From positions 1,821,928-1,885,927 of the forward strand of contig CM060856.1 of NCBI GenBank assembly GCA_030737835.1: a stretch of 64,000 nt of DNA, given 5' to 3'. Source of the stretch: Acorus gramineus (lineage: Eukaryota > Streptophyta > Magnoliopsida > Acorales > Acoraceae). Each line of letters opens with the position of its first letter. The first letter of the stretch is position 1. The notes under the pieces were generated by a model. The model saw nothing but the letters and a program-made list of their open reading frames with translations. It was not told the DNA's origin and made no database searches. The position numbers and the translations under genes were made by a program. This document shows, piece by piece, positions 11,624-22,949 of this stretch.

Positions 11624-13690
11624 GTTTGTATGGATGACCATATTTTCCTCCTATTCTGTTTTTATTTATGTTCCAGCTTTATTGATCTACTGGCATATAA
11701 AAGACGCATTCTTATTTTGTCAATTGCCATACACTTAAGCTGCTTAGCTAGTCATTATTAAACTCATATATGCCACTCAAGATATAAATAAGGATGGTAC
11801 AGATGCAAATTGCATGACTTTGAATGTTCCAATTCCCTTAAAATCTGTTTACAGGTGCAACTAAACAACTCAAAATAATGTAAATATAGTTGTATAATAT
11901 TTTTACAATGGAAATTAGATGTATATATTGTTATGTCACATGAATTCATCAAAAAAATATCTAGAAGGATAATGGCACTCAATTTAACACTGCACAACAA
12001 ATTATCCGCCTTGCTTGGCAAAACCCAAGAACACATTTCGTGAAACCGATTTAAATACATTGGCACAAATAGCATACTCACCAAGCAATCCTCATATAAT
12101 AACAACAAAACAAGCAAAAAACAATAGTTACCTTGATAACCAAGTAATATTTCAACCCCAAAAACACACAAATCAAAAACAAAACAAACATTAATCAATC
12201 ACAACACACAACACTAGCATAAAAAGAAATTCAAGAAAAAAAAGAGTTTTTTTTTAAAAAAAAAAAAAACCTAAAATGGGGGTCTCCTTTGAAATGGGTT
12301 GAGTTGTGGGAACCTCTCAGTTTTTGCTCCCCTCCCATGATGAACGGCAACACATTTAGGGCATGGGACCCCAATTTTTAGTTTTATAATAGTAACTCTT
12401 ATGTTGCTTCTTTTAAATCTGTATAGTATTGTGTTGTCCCAATTTTTTTTTCATTCACCCAATTGTCCAGACACACACATGAGTACCCTATCTTTTTTTT
12501 TTCCCCAAATACAAGGAGGGGCCTGAGCCCCTGCTTGTCTTCAGGTGGCTCCGTTCTTCAGGTGGCTCCGCGCCTATCAAAGGCTCAAGCTCATTTCATA
12601 GAAAAAAAGAAGAGAAGAGAAGTACCTGAAGAGGGTGCGGAAATGAAAACACGGCCTTTGTTTTTTTTTTGGTCGGAGGAAATGGTGGTCGTTGATGGAG
12701 TGATCGATTTTCACCGGCGGCACCGGACGACGGCAGGCGGCACGGGACGAAGACAGGCGGCACCGGGGAGTGGTTGGAGGTCAACAGGAGTGGTGAGTCG
12801 GGAGAAAGAGGAGATTTCGAAATGAGATGGGTTCAGGGAAGAGAGAGAGAGAGGTTTTTGAAAAGGGGGAAAGGTGGGATTAGATTTTCAGGGAAGATAT
12901 ATTTATCACATGGTGGGCTCAGTCACTTAGTAAGTTGTAGGTGGTGGGTATAGATTAGTGGTGTATTAAGAAAATATGTTGGTCGGAATAGACGGGCCCT
13001 ATAAATGTATTGTTTGAAAATGGTAAAAAAAAATTATGGTAATTTAGTCATTTCATAGTATAAATTAGGGTTAACTAGGCTTTTGTTGACACCAATGATG
13101 TGTATGAGCTTTTGTCAGTTTTCAAAGACTTATACGAGATTACACATGTTTGTCAGAATATGAAAACACAAAATTGAATTAGCCCTTATTATGATAGATG
13201 TGTCTCCACACATCAATGAGAATCCCATGATTTTAGGGATTTTTTTATTCAAATCAGTGCTCTAATCCGTTATTCATAGTTGAGAAAGAGGTAAACAAAC
13301 ATATATGCATATACACACGATCATATTGAAATATTCTTCTTTTTTCTATTGGGATTCATTATTTCTTCACATTGAACATCGGCATTCAACCTATTGTATT
13401 CCAAATTATCAAGGTCCATCATTTTCATGATGACCTGCGAGATCACGAGCTTGTTGGTTTGTAATCATAACAAATATATACTCTCCTGAAAGAGGTATTT
13501 GCAACTTAACAAAACATATATGTATAAGATGAAAATATTCATATGAAAGTGTAGGTTAGTAATCTATGAAATGAAGTATATATAACAAACAATGTGAGTA
13601 TATATTTGAGTACAAGACGCCAACAAATCATGCGAGACTGAAATTGAAGTTAAAAAAGAAATCGTTTTTTAACAACACTCGTCTCTTTAT
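11624..13690. other. Gene-free region with a GC-rich block
   Basis: Mostly AT-rich. At 12510-12840 a GC-rich block contains a short duplication (CTTCAGGTGGCTCCG twice near 12540) and repeated GGCGGCAC near 12715-12770. Its composition resembles the GC-rich interior of the TIR element at 57609-60174, but no terminal repeats were found. No gene is supported. Confidence 0.3.
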
Positions 13691-13887
13691 GCTAAGGATG
13701 ATTTGAAGCGATGCAGCCTGAGCACAAAGGATTTGGTCCCGCATCCTTCAGCCGACGCTCATCTGAGGTTAATCCAAATCTATAGATCACATATGGGTCC
13801 TGTTTCGCAAGACGCACCGTCTTAGAGAGAACTCCACTCCAAATTTACAAAACAAAGATACAGTCGCGGGGAGAGAGAGAGAGAGAG

Positions 13888-15324
13888 ATGGCCACTGCTG
13901 TGGTAACCAAGATTCCTTCCACCACCATCAAAAAATCCAAAATCTCTCCTCCGATCTCCTTCACAAAACAAGCATTTCTATCTTTCCACTTCAACACCCT
14001 CACTGAACGGAGAAAAAAACACATCTCCAAGTTTTCGCCAATCATCTCCCACAAAACCACAACAATTTCCCTCCTCGAATTCGGACTCAACGAAGCAGAA
14101 ACCGAAGCTCTCCTCACCAAAAACCCCTCCGTTCACACCGAAACCCCACAATCCCTCCACGACATCTCCACATCCCTCCAATCCCTCGGTATCACCGGCT
14201 CCGCCTTATCTCGAACAGTTGCAAGGCATCCCCAGATCTTGACCTCCGCAGAGATTCACCATTTCATCGCCTTTGTTCGAGAAAACCTTCTCGGTCTCGA
14301 ACCCCACAAGCTCGAGCGCCTGCTCGTCTCAACCCATCCGAGTCTCCTTCCGAGCTTCCCTGAAAAGGTTCGTACGCTCGTCAGATTTGGAGTCCCAAAC
14401 GAAAAACTTGTGCAGGTCCTCAACAATGTCAACCTCGGCACCTTCTGCCTTAAGTCAGTGGAAGATGTGGAACGCGTCATGTCCTTCCTCGATCGATTCG
14501 GCGGTCCCGAGCTTGTCATCCGACGTCCCGCCCTCCTCAACTTGGACTTGGAAAGCCAGCTTGAACCTCGGACGGAGTATTTGACGGCGCTTGCGGGAGG
14601 AGATGAGAAGGGGACGGAAGCTCTGCTCCGTAAGCTCCCATCCGTCTTGGCCTACACAGTCGAGCATTATGAAAGCCATGTAGAGTTCTGGAGGTCCTAT
14701 GTTGGATTGAGAGATGACAAGATCTTCAAAATGTTGCTTGTCTATCCTAACATCTTCAGCGCAAGCAGGGAGAGGAAGCTCGCACCCAGGATTGAATTTT
14801 TGAGGGAATGTGGTCTCGGCTCGGACGACATCTTCAAATTCTTCCTCAAGTCGCCTCTTTTTCTCAGCTTATCATTCAAAAAGAATCTGTCGAAGAAGCT
14901 GAGTTTCTTGGTGAAGATTGGGTATGAGCATCGGACGAGAGAGATGGCTTTCGCGTTCGGGGCATCTACGAGGACAAGCTGTGAGAACATGCAGAGGGTG
15001 ATTGGAATGTTTTTTGAGTTTGGGTTCACGGGCGAGGACTTGTTTGCAATGAGCAAGAGACATCCACAGGTGCTTCAATACAATTATGAGTCTTTGGAGG
15101 AGAAGATGGAGTACCTGATTGAAGAGATGGGGAGGGACATTGGGGAGCTTTTGGCATTCCCAGCATTCCTCGGGTACAGGCTAGACGACCGTATCAAGAA
15201 GCGGTACGAGCTTAAGAAAGAGACCCGAGGAAAGGATATGTCACTCAACAAGCTCCTGAGTGTCTCAAGCAAGCATTTCTACTCAAAGAAATTGAAGAAC
15301 TCCAGAGAAATAAAGAAGAAATAG
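13888..15324 (+). CDS. mTERF family protein, probably plastid-targeted
   Basis: This intronless gene encodes 478 residues. The first 55 or so residues are rich in Ser, Thr and Lys and poor in acids, like an organelle transit peptide. The rest is a chain of about ten mTERF repeats of 30-35 residues with recurring proline/leucine motifs: LLTKNPSV, ARHPQIL, STHPSLL, RRPALL, RKLPSVL, VYPNIF, KSPLFL and KRHPQVL. It ends in the usual LAFPAFLGYRLDDRIKKRY signature. mTERF proteins form superhelices that bind nucleic acid and act in organelle transcription, termination or RNA processing. The length fits chloroplast MTERF8-like members, but I do not claim the orthologue. The start is the first ATG after a GA-rich leader (13869-13887). 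A minus-strand fragment lies tail-to-tail 126 bp downstream. Confidence 0.93.
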   Translation: MATAVVTKIPSTTIKKSKISPPISFTKQAFLSFHFNTLTERRKKHISKFSPIISHKTTTISLLEFGLNEAETEALLTKNPSVHTETPQSLHDISTSLQSLGITGSALSRTVARHPQILTSAEIHHFIAFVRENLLGLEPHKLERLLVSTHPSLLPSFPEKVRTLVRFGVPNEKLVQVLNNVNLGTFCLKSVEDVERVMSFLDRFGGPELVIRRPALLNLDLESQLEPRTEYLTALAGGDEKGTEALLRKLPSVLAYTVEHYESHVEFWRSYVGLRDDKIFKMLLVYPNIFSASRERKLAPRIEFLRECGLGSDDIFKFFLKSPLFLSLSFKKNLSKKLSFLVKIGYEHRTREMAFAFGASTRTSCENMQRVIGMFFEFGFTGEDLFAMSKRHPQVLQYNYESLEEKMEYLIEEMGRDIGELLAFPAFLGYRLDDRIKKRYELKKETRGKDMSLNKLLSVSSKHFYSKKLKNSREIKKK

Positions 15325-15450
15325 AGAATCTTGGAACTCGTTTTTTTTTATTTATATTGTGAACAATCTCTGTTATTACTTGGATACAATGCAAAATTTC
15401 ATTTGCCAGGGGAACAATATGAATCATTGACAACTAGGATCTGAATATGT

Positions 15451-15714
15451 TTATGACTTGAGTGTAGCGATGGCTTCGGCTTTGAAGTCTATCCGGAGAC
15501 CCAACACTCTCTGCACCTCTGTGGGAGTAAGCCTCCATGTCATCAGCTCATAATTCTCACCCAAGAAAATCCAGATCGAATTTCTGACCTCTCTCCAGGT
15601 TGACAATTGTGGCCATCTCATGATCTTAAGGCGCTTCCTCACGAGGAAGTCGTTGATGAGGTGGATGAAGGAGTCATAGTTGTCAGAGATCATCGGCAGC
15701 TGAATCCATGCTGT
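15451..15714 (-). pseudogene. Unrecognised coding fragment or last exon
   Basis: The minus strand is open for about 88 codons ending at TAA (15451-15453). It has ordinary coding composition: MISDNYDSFIHLINDFLV, WPQLSTWREV, LTPTEVQRVLGL. A possible splice acceptor (AACACAG) sits just upstream near 15715, so this could be the terminal exon of a larger gene. No matching upstream exon is visible before the next gene at 16514. I do not recognise the family. It lies tail-to-tail with the mTERF gene, so the two 3' UTRs probably overlap or abut. Confidence 0.4.
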
Positions 15715-16513
15715 GTTGGTTTCAACTAAAGAAGAAGAAGATACACTCACTTGGGAAGATCAACAACAAGACAATAGCTCATGCCAACACTCCTGAACAG
15801 ACCAACCAACTATTCAGAAGACCAACAATGATAAATGATCAATTTTGTATGTCTTATTCACATTTTATTCTTTATTATTATGTGTCCCAATATGAAAACA
15901 ACAAAAAAACACAATCAAACAAAAAATCATCTATTCCATTAATAAAATTATTTATTCCTAGAATAGATATAAGCCCTAATATATCTTATGTCTCTATCCA
16001 AACGGGCACTATAAAATACTATATCAACGTTGTACCATACAACAAACTGGATCATATATTAACCACTAAACAGTTTGGCAATTATTTTTGAAAGTTGTTT
16101 ATCAGTGTCCATTAGACCATTATACATCACTAAAGGTCCTACATAATCTCTTCACATGGAATTAATAGTAAGAACATCCATGTGAACTAAAGTATAGGAC
16201 GATGATACATTGATACTTACATCATCATATTTTCTTTCTTTTTTAGAATCTAGGTCACTAAAGCATATCGTTAAAGCATATCGTGTAAGAAAATACAAGC
16301 CAATAAGGAAGAACCAGAAGTAGATTAAAACTTAAAATGATTGTTTCGTTTCTGCTTGCAACAGATACGTTCTGCTCAACATTATGTTACCAATCAAGTT
16401 TTTTAACGGACAACGCTGCAACAATTACAAGCAAGAAAGCTGAGGAACAAATTAAAAATAAAAATAACATGAACTGCAAAATCTCATTGAGACAGACAAA
16501 AGTGTTTCGTCAG
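15715..16513. other. AT-rich intergenic stretch
   Basis: Low-complexity AT-rich sequence with no recognised gene or repeat. It should include the 3' UTR of the 73-residue protein gene that ends at 16514. Confidence 0.35.
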
Positions 16514-19500
16514 CTACTCCGTGCCTTCCACTGAGGTGGGAGTTTCAACTTCTTTCAGCTTCTCCAAGGCCGAGATGCGCCCATCAAGAGAATTATACAC
16601 GCTTTTCACCTGCAGAGTGCATAATTGTTCAGTTCGACATTTGCGACCCAGATATATTAACCTGAAACATGCATTTCGCAAATCACAAAAAAAAAAATCC
16701 ATATAGTACCTAGTGACATGATTCATGAATTTATGGTTAACAAGATCAAAAAAATTCTCCGCGTAGCAGAAATATCCCAATCAGTATAATTATGTCAACT
16801 TCTTCATTTTAGGTGTAATTAAGGACTTGGCAGAACCCTGCAAATAACTTTTTTTTATTATATTTGTATAGGCACCGTGATTCTACAGGAAGGCAATCAA
16901 ATTCTAGCTATAGGCCCCAGGCTAGTTAGAAAAGAGCAGAACCTTGTATTATTCCTTTTAGATTGGACCAATCATATTAATAACAACCCCCCCACCCCCC
17001 CATCCAAAAAAAACAAAAAGAAGATGAGGAATGTCCTAAAGAAAATATGATCATAAATAAACAACAAACAAAAATATAAAAACATGGCCCAGGACAAAAA
17101 TTTAAATAAAAATGCCCATGCAATATACCCCCTCAAAGCAAGAGATAACACCCTTTCCAATCATTCCCCACATTACTAGAAGGTGATTCTTCTTCGAGAG
17201 GAACAATGACCGACGTCCAGTGATTAGTTGTTATCGCTGCTCAAGTATTCTCGACATATGGTCGTTTTATTTGAAAAAGGAATTACTTCTATACAAGCCA
17301 TATAATCCAACAAAGGGAACAAGGAATTGAAATTCCACTTTATAGCCACATTTTTTTCTTCTCTTAAACCATTCCCACATGCCACGAGGGTTTGAAGTCA
17401 CATTTCGAGCCAAGATGTAAATACACCTTGAGCCATATATGAGCACCATGTGAGCAACCATAAAATAGGTGGTCACTTGATCACCCAATCCACAGAATTC
17501 ACAAGTAATATTGCCATTGTTCACTCAATTCAAATGATTTACTTTTGTAATACCCTTGTCATGTGAGAGTAGCCACATGAAGCACCGAATTTTCAAGGGA
17601 ATGTTAGCTCTCCATTTTGACGGGCATAACCAGAAGTGATGATCATACTTGAGAAGTCCATATTGAGACCTCTATATAAGGATTTTACAGTAAATCGATC
17701 TTGGGGAGCTTGTTTCCATATCACCGTGTCTTCCTCTTCCAAGTCCAATGTCACCTCATTAAGAGATTCTATAAGAGATGGGAATTCTACTGCTTCCTCA
17801 TCCTTTATGTTGCAGTAAAGTTGAGGGCATCAAATGATGTTACAATTGGCACAAGTAAAAGAGTCACATAGGAGGTCGTTTTTGTTTACTTCCATTCATA
17901 AGGAAGCCGGAAATGAACCATTGAACAATGTGTCCTTCCAGAAGAGAATTGTCACGCCATTGCAAAATTGAATTGAAGTTCCTTCATCCCTATATTGGCC
18001 AAATTAAGAATGTTTTTCCACATCACCAACATACTAGATTTTGCTTGTGGTTCCAATGATAATCTTGAAATACCCACATAATTTTTTTTCCCGAATGACC
18101 CTTGATATAAGACATTCGCTGTCTACTAAAGCCTCCAAAGCCATTTTCCCAAGAGTGATCTATTCGTATATTGAAGGTTAAGCATTCCCATATGTCCAGT
18201 CTCCTTTCTATAACATTCTTACATTTCATCAGTGGATACCTCTTCCATTTTTCTTGGTACCATCACAAACAAACTTTCTTTCAATCGCCTCCATTTTTAC
18301 AAGGATACCAATTGGCATCTTGAAGATGGAGAAAAAATAGATTGAACAACTTGAAAGAACCGCCTTAAAAAAAAATTTGGCCCCCCACAGACTCATTACG
18401 GGGCCCTTTCCGACCCTCAAGTTTTTGTCAGACCTTTAAAGAAAATAGAACCAATCTCTCTTGGTCATCTTGTACAAGGGGGAGACCAAAATATTTGATG
18501 GGAAAGTTCTCAACTCAGCAACCCATCCTCCTTGCGTGATGCCACCTCATGGGGACATATTGACACCAAGTTACTTTTGGAAAAATCAAGGACAAACCCT
18601 CTTTCTGCTGGCTTGCGCCAATGAAGGGCAACCAAAACATCGCAACCTCGACAAGTATTGCACTTGCTTATCATCGTGAGAAGGACCATCTTACAGAATC
18701 TTGCAGGCGCTATCCCAAGCACCTTGAGGAGCTCTTGAAGGGTGAGCATCTTCAGGGATTCCTCAAGGACGACAAATAAGTTAGACAAGGGTTGTGCAGG
18801 AGAACACTCGGGAGGATCCCCAACCAACAGTCAGGGTATAGAAGTAGTCTTCAATGGAGGTCTCTGGTTCGTGTTCTAACAAGGCTCGGAGGGTATAATC
18901 CAAGATGTTGAACGCTTTTACAAAGTTCTTCGGCTGACCAGGTTAAACAACTAGTTAAGTGTCCACATTTGGAAGAGAGTGAGTCCTCTATGGGAATTTC
19001 ATTTTCTGAAGAGGACCTTGAGGGAGTTCAACTCCCGGCTATGGATGCCCTAGTTGTTACCATGATGTTCGAAAGATTTTGATTGACGGTGGAAGCTCAG
19101 GGAACAAATTGTTCATTGAACCATTGTTTAAGATGGGCCTCAAGAAGATCGATCTCATCCCTTACTCCGAGCCAATCATTGGGTTTAGGAGAGGACATGT
19201 CACACGAATAGGGAGGATTTCTCTCTCGAGAAGTTTCAGTCATCACAAATTTCATCATGATGAACTTTAGATGGTGATACATGACAACAAACTGATTGAG
19301 ATTCAGAGAAATGCGGAGAACGTCAACGCTGCTGATGACAAGGCGGATCAAAGGTTGGCCCAAGCTGTAGAGGGCAAGAAGCTAACCAAAGAAGGTAGAG
19401 ACAGAGCAAAGGAGGGAATCTTAAGCGCCCTTATGGCATAACGGTACAAGCACCTGGGGGACTTGGACTTTACGACCATGCAAAAGGATGACCTCTCAAG

Positions 19501-20059
19501 TAGTAAGATCGGGCCTTTGATGAAGCAATCAAAACGCATGACATGAAGATAGAGAAGCTCGAAAGAGAGATGTAGGCTCGCCTTAGTGATCGTCTCGACC
19601 TAGAGATCAACTTTTTGAAAGACACCGCCATCACACTAAACCATGAAGCCAATGAGTCGCGCTATGTCTCAGGCTACCACTGCGGTTGTGCTGATTGTGC
19701 ACCTGAACTGCCCTCACCCATAGAAGAAAAAATTCTAGATCTTTACATGGAGGATGAAGAGAGAGGGAAATCAAAAGATTTCCCAGCCCAGGTAATCGGA
19801 GAAGAACCCTAAGCGCTTCTACCTATTTTTAATAACAATCAATTATAACAATACACATCCAACAGAAATTCAAGAATGAGTATGATATGTATGTTACAGA
19901 GAATAAGAAAAGATGAAGGAAATAAGAGATAACCTGTAGAGAGAGGGATTCCTGGGCAAGCTTGTAATCTTTATAGAGGAAAAACAAACCAGCGGCGGAG
20001 GCCGTCGCTGCACCCGCGAAGAAAGACGCCATTCGAACCCTCAACATGTAACCTGCCAT
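16514..20059 (-). CDS. 73-residue single-pass membrane protein, two exons
   Basis: Exons are complement(19934..20059) and complement(16514..16609), joined in phase 0 across GT (CAG|GTTATC) and AG (CTGCAG|GTG). Together they give 73 residues plus a stop. Exon 1 (42 codons) encodes a short basic head followed by a hydrophobic segment with small residues (ASFFAGAATASAAGLFFLY, about residues 11-29). Exon 2 encodes an amphipathic C-terminus (SLDGRISALEKLKEVE), likely a short coiled coil. From memory this matches a small conserved plant protein of unknown function; an organelle membrane is plausible but not shown. The ATG at 20059 is chosen because upstream in-frame codons lack conserved character. 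The 3324-bp intron contains a LINE fragment (minus) and a Ty3/gypsy fragment (plus). Confidence 0.78.
17250..18690 (-). mobile_element. L1-type LINE fragment (RT C-terminus and zinc-binding region)
   Basis: On the minus strand, pieces in several frames match plant LINE reverse transcriptase order: a degraded active-site region, then GFVLDFSKSNLVSI, FPIKYFGLPL, then AVLSSCSIYFFSIFKMPIG with IERKFVCDGT. Near 17270-17520 follows a zf-RVT-like segment (ITCEFCGLGDQ). No intact reading frame remains: the copy has several frameshifts and lacks endonuclease, 5' part and poly(A) tail. It lies in the same orientation as the host gene inside its intron. Its left limit is approximate. Confidence 0.7.
18690..19812 (+). 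mobile_element. Ty3/gypsy gag-protease fragment
   Basis: Old retrotransposon fragment. Parts seen in order are a gag-like C-terminus (HLEELLKGEHLQGFLKDD near 18712-18775), a protease region around DALVV and LIDGGSSGNKLF (about 19045-19115), and a downstream region to 19812 with coiled, charged segments. The wording of the protease region is like TAT/Ogre-type gypsy elements, from memory. It is broken in several places, and no LTRs are seen. It abuts the LINE at about 18690 inside the intron of the 73-residue protein gene. Confidence 0.6.
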
Positions 20060-20164
20060 CTCCACCTCTGCCAGACTACCACCTCCGGCTCCGATTATGA
20101 TTTTCAGTCTAATAAGAGAACGCTTTTTCGGAGGAACACGAAATAAGCCACAGAGAAGAACCAA

Positions 20165-21217
20165 AGTTCCACCTGGAATGGACGGTCCCGATCTTCCAGT
20201 GCAACCCGGTTGATGGAGGCCCAGACCACAGGTATGGAGTTATTCGGTTGAAAACCATACACGAGCACTGTTACACCCAATCATTTTTACATACAATCTC
20301 ATATATCTCTTAAGCCTCGTATATTCATCATAATGAGGTATATGCTTCACTAAAAAAATTTATAATTTTACAAATGGCATCATTCAATTCATTAGAATAT
20401 ATATTTCATTTTTTATAAAAGTACATAACCCATTAGATGATGTGTATGATTTTTAAAAGTCCATACTTTTGAAAACATGTGCGGACTGCGTTTGTGACTG
20501 TAAAAAGGAATAAGTGTAACATTTTCCTACACTCCACTGTCTCCACACAATCATTGTTACACACTGTTTTTTTTTTTTTAACCCCAATTTTAATCCATGT
20601 TCTTCAAAAGTGTTGTACACTCACATTAACGAAATATGTGTTTTTGTTATAAATTTTTCACATTTTTTATAAAGGTATTCATGCAATTGAAGTATGTATT
20701 TCATTTTTTATAAAAGATATATCTCATTAGATGATGTATTCTATTTTTAAAAAATTTAAAACATGTGGAGACTAGAATTGGACCAGAAAAAGGATTGTAA
20801 TTGGTCCATGCAATTTATTGAAGTATATATTTTATTTTTAATTAAAACATATACATTATTAAATGAGATATATTATTTTAAAAAAATGAAAACATGTGTC
20901 TACTGGAATTGAGGCTAAAAAAAGAGCTTTCACTCCGTCTTTTTTACGGTCCCAAATGCACTTATATATCGTTTGCCCTCTCCATTTATTGTATCAATGT
21001 ATGTATTTCATTGAAATTTTTCTCAATTTTCTATAAATGATAACATTCAATTTATTAGAGTATATAATAATATACTTAAAAGTACATACATCATGAGATG
21101 AAGTATATGATTTAAAAAAAAAAACAAAATAATATTTTGTCCGTGTTTTGAACGGTAAAACGTAACTGAGTGTAACATTTTTTTCGAAAAGAAACTATAC
21201 CAAATATTTTAAGCTAT
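20165..21217. repeat. Cluster of AT-rich MITE-like repeats
   Basis: About four diverged units share an ordered set of phrases: ATTTCATTTTTTATAAAAG, then ATTAGATGATGTAT, then a T/A run, then ACATGTGGAGACT-like and GTAACATTTT-like ends (near 20390-20530, 20640-20790, 20800-20920 and 20990-21190). Related pieces, sometimes inverted, occur at 47830-47880, 52130-52180, 54060-54180, 54590-54690 and 54760-55020. No coding sequence. This looks like an old short transposon family, but clean ends were not resolved. Confidence 0.5.
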
Positions 21218-21225
21218 GTTACACT

Positions 21226-22088
21226 TAGGCCTATCAACGGGTCCGGGTCGACCCGACCCGGATCCGATTACACGTGTAATATACTCAACCCAATTTGGAC
21301 CCGAACATACAAGTGGGTCGGGTCCTGGTCTACCCGCTCCGACCCATTGGACCCGAGACCCGACTGTTTTATTATTATATGCTCATCTATTACAAGACTA
21401 TTAGTATTAATTGACTCATAATTTTGTTTCTTATTTATCAAGTTACAAGTATAAGTTTTAACTCATTTTTGTATCCATAAGTCCATAACCAAGCCTAGAA
21501 ATCATAACCCATAACCAATCAAACCCACCCGTTGCAAACCTTGTTAGTTTATTAGCTTTTGAATATGTATAATTAATTGGCTTGTTGCATTATTTATGTT
21601 CATTGTTTAGGTTAATATGTTAGTGTTTGTTGTTTTGAATGTTGTTTAGATTAATATGTAGTGTCTATTGTTTTGAACGTTTACTTTGTGACACAAATAA
21701 CCATTAGCTCTCCCTTTTAGTTCATTGTTATATTGTTTAGATTTTTGTTTACTCTGAATATTATATGTTAGTGTTTATTGTTTTGAATTGTACAAAAATA
21801 TGTTCAAACATAATGTCAGGACACCAGTTTAGAAAGCTCAAAACTAATGCTTTATGCAAAATTTTCCTAATAGAATGATAAGGTAAACAAATTCATTTGC
21901 TCTCCCTTTTTTTATTAACCATATTCGAGTCGGGTCGGACCCAGATCTAAGACCAACGGGTCCGGGTCCACATTTTCAAAGACCCGTCAAGTCCTCAGTT
22001 GGACCCGGACCTGTCGGGTCCTCAATTGAACCCGGGTGGGGTTCGGGTCCACCCCGACTCGGCCCGGACCCGACCGTTGAAAGGCCTA
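21226..22088. mobile_element. Non-autonomous hAT element with 8-bp target duplication
   Basis: The 863-bp element begins TAGGCCTATCAACGGG and ends in the inverted counterpart CCGTTGAAAGGCCTA. Perfect 8-bp direct repeats GTTACACT flank it at 21218-21225 and 22089-22096. An 8-bp duplication with TAGG-type ends is diagnostic of the hAT superfamily. The ends are packed with GGGTC/GACCC motifs (subterminal repeats about 120-180 bp deep), while the interior is AT-rich and noncoding. It has no transposase and must have moved with enzyme supplied in trans. Confidence 0.9.
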
Positions 22089-22254
22089 GTTACACTCGAC
22101 CATTTTTACAAGCCCAAATACAAGTCTTATACACCCCGGTTAACCCCTCCACTCACTTAGGCAGCTCTATCCCACCTATTCATTCACTTAAACACCCCCC
22201 CCCCCCTAAATAACCAAAACATGTTTTTTCTTTAACCATTAACCCCACTAACAT

Positions 22255-22805
22255 AGGCAAGTAACATTCGACCCTTGGATGGTCGAGCCAAAACATATCA
22301 GTTTGACAGTACCCATGTCGAACAAAAATCAAAATTTAAATGATATTGTTCGACAAACTAGTGTCGAACATCTTTAGAAGGACTCGACAGGTTGTCTGTC
22401 GCCGTGGAAGGCTATGGTCGACTCTGAATATGCCGACTCGATGGACTTGACGTAGATGGAGTTAAGGGTGGCTCCGAGGGCGAATGCTTCGACAACTTGG
22501 TCACCTCCAAACAATTCTGAAGGAACCTATCCGGCCAGAAGGAAAGAGTAGACTACCACAACTAGTAGCTACCGAGTCACTTATGGTGGTAGTGCGACGT
22601 ATATGGAGCAGTGGGACAATCACTTGTTGGGTCAAAGATCAAAAGGGCCTCGAACGCAAGTTCATGGGACACTGTTCCAAAATACATGAGGCAATTTGAT
22701 AGAGTAAGTCACATATTCGTTCAGGACCCAGACCATAGGAGACATGGATTGGCAACAAACAGTTCCATGGTTGATAGATCTTCAGATGAGTACTGGTCCT
22801 TGTGA
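22255..22805 (+). pseudogene. Second PMD fragment with GTCGAA-motif cluster
   Basis: From 22484 the plus strand aligns, across changing frames, with exon 5 of the PMD gene at 5466-5882: LRQLGHL against LRQLSHV, EPIRP against APIRP, then QWDNHLLG and MRQFDRVSHIFVQDPDHRR against the ISHIILQNPQNKR region. Just upstream, 22265-22450 carries five or more TTCGAC/GTCGAA motifs like those of the 88-bp array. It is a decayed fragment with frameshifts; no introns or flanking exons are seen. Confidence 0.65.
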
Positions 22806-22949
22806 AACTAGTACATAGAGACATATTTTTAGGATTGTGTCTTCATATGTTATGATCATCCATATGTCTAGATTCTATATATGAAATGTGGTATCATAAT
22901 ATTATCTGTGTTGTAAGTTAGAACCTGATTTGCATGGACTGTTCAGATT

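Noticed and set aside
12463-12825. Open frames in the GC-rich block
   Set aside because: Interrupted by homopolymer runs and built on short repeats; no homology recognised.
22150-22210. C-rich run as a telomere-like repeat
   Set aside because: It is a simple poly(C) tract, not a CCCTAAA array.
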